From NCBI GenBank assembly GCA_900555435.1, contig USLH01000055.1:1-13964 (forward strand): a stretch of 13,964 nt of DNA, written 5' to 3'. Positions 13,616 to 13,964 of the stretch are shown piece after piece. A model generated the notes under the pieces. The model saw only the letters and a list, made by a program, of their open reading frames with translations. It had not been told where the DNA came from and made no database searches. The position numbers and the translations under genes are program-made. The number at the start of each line of letters is the position of its first letter. The stretch's first letter is position 1. This stretch comes from an uncultured Oscillospiraceae bacterium (GTDB lineage: Bacteria; Bacillota; Clostridia; Oscillospirales; Ruminococcaceae).

Positions 13616-13964
13616 TTGCATAAAATCGGAGTCTTTGTCTGTTGGTGCGGAAGCAACATCGCAGCAACCGTCGACGTCGCCGCTGTCGCAGAGGCGATGA
13701 AGGCAGAGCCCAATGTGGTTTACGCCACCGACTATCAGTATATGTGTTCGGAAGGCGGACAGTCCCGGATCCGTCAGGCCATCAAAGAATACGGTCTGAC
13801 CGGTGTAGTCGTCTGTTCCTGCTCCCCCCGTATGCATGAGGCGACGTTCCGGAAGACGGCTCAGTCCGCCGGCCTGAACCCCTACATGGTGGAGATCGCC
13901 AACATCCGGGAGCACTGCTCCTGGATCCACAAGAACATGGAAGAAGCGACCGAAAAGGCCGTCA
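13616..13964 (+). CDS. hdrA: HdrA-like subunit, N-terminal part (cut by window edge)
   Basis: The first 116 codons of an HdrA-family flavin/iron-sulfur protein run off the right edge. The start is TTG 13616-13618: an in-frame TGA at 13607-13609 excludes anything longer, and the conserved HdrA N-terminus (IGVFVCWCGSNIA) begins at residue 4. Further family landmarks are YMCS (near 47-50), VVCSCSPRMHE and NPYMVEIANIREHCSW. Where most HdrA proteins I recall have CHCG, this one has CWCG (residues 9-12). HdrA carries FAD and several [4Fe-4S] clusters and in methanogens performs electron bifurcation; whether this protein bifurcates cannot be judged without the missing FAD and ferredoxin parts. A short out-of-frame ATG frame (13600-13623) overlaps the start. 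Confidence 0.9.
   Translation, partial: MHKIGVFVCWCGSNIAATVDVAAVAEAMKAEPNVVYATDYQYMCSEGGQSRIRQAIKEYGLTGVVVCSCSPRMHEATFRKTAQSAGLNPYMVEIANIREHCSWIHKNMEEATEKAV

Noticed and set aside
13148..13930. 260-codon minus-strand frame opposite the HdrC and HdrA genes
   Set aside because: Antisense shadow of two clearly recognisable iron-sulfur protein genes.

Overview
The window looks like chromosomal DNA from a medium-to-high GC anaerobic Firmicute, most likely a Clostridia/Oscillospirales-type gut bacterium. The signs are strong AGGAGG-type ribosome binding sites, frequent GTG and TTG starts, sigma-A-type promoters in AT-rich gaps, a HisMQ-type amino-acid ABC cassette, a lactate/malate dehydrogenase beside fumarase and HdrBCA-type electron-transfer genes. 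Genus-level assignment is not possible from this sequence. I see no insertion sequence, CRISPR array, prophage or rRNA.

Layout. 1-2723 (minus): a two-gene operon encoding a large ABC exporter half-transporter, with an unusual soluble N-terminus containing a zinc ribbon, followed by a DUF1854 protein cut by the left edge. It has a good promoter (2880-2908) and a ~150-nt leader with three hairpins. 2724-3209 is an AT-rich divergent regulatory region. 3210-5545 (plus): an amino-acid ABC importer made of a lipoprotein binding protein, permease and ATPase, with a hairpin terminator after the first gene. A strong bidirectional terminator (5553-5596) separates it from a convergent DUF3810 metalloprotease-like membrane protein (5610-6716). 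Behind that gene lies tRNA-Ala(GGC) with its own promoter and terminator. 7176-9191 (plus): a CBS-pair protein, an RlmI-like 23S rRNA methyltransferase and a four-helix membrane protein in a tight operon, ending in a second bidirectional terminator shared with a small convergent membrane protein (9315-9635). 10039 to the right edge (plus): a lactate/malate dehydrogenase, class II fumarase, HdrB-like, HdrC-like and the start of an HdrA-like gene, behind a full-consensus promoter overlapped by a Rex-like operator.

The most interesting observations are two. (1) The importer's only binding protein appears to be a natural circular permutant: its lobe-2 sequence comes first and its lobe-1 sequence comes last, with the break in the interlobe hinge and all expected ligand residues kept. 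(2) The dehydrogenase-fumarase-HdrBCA cluster: the 'lactate' dehydrogenase carries Arg at the residue that normally distinguishes malate from lactate dehydrogenase. The cluster could therefore form an oxaloacetate-malate-fumarate branch coupled to an Hdr-type (possibly flavin-bifurcating) complex under redox control by Rex. The function of this combination is inference.
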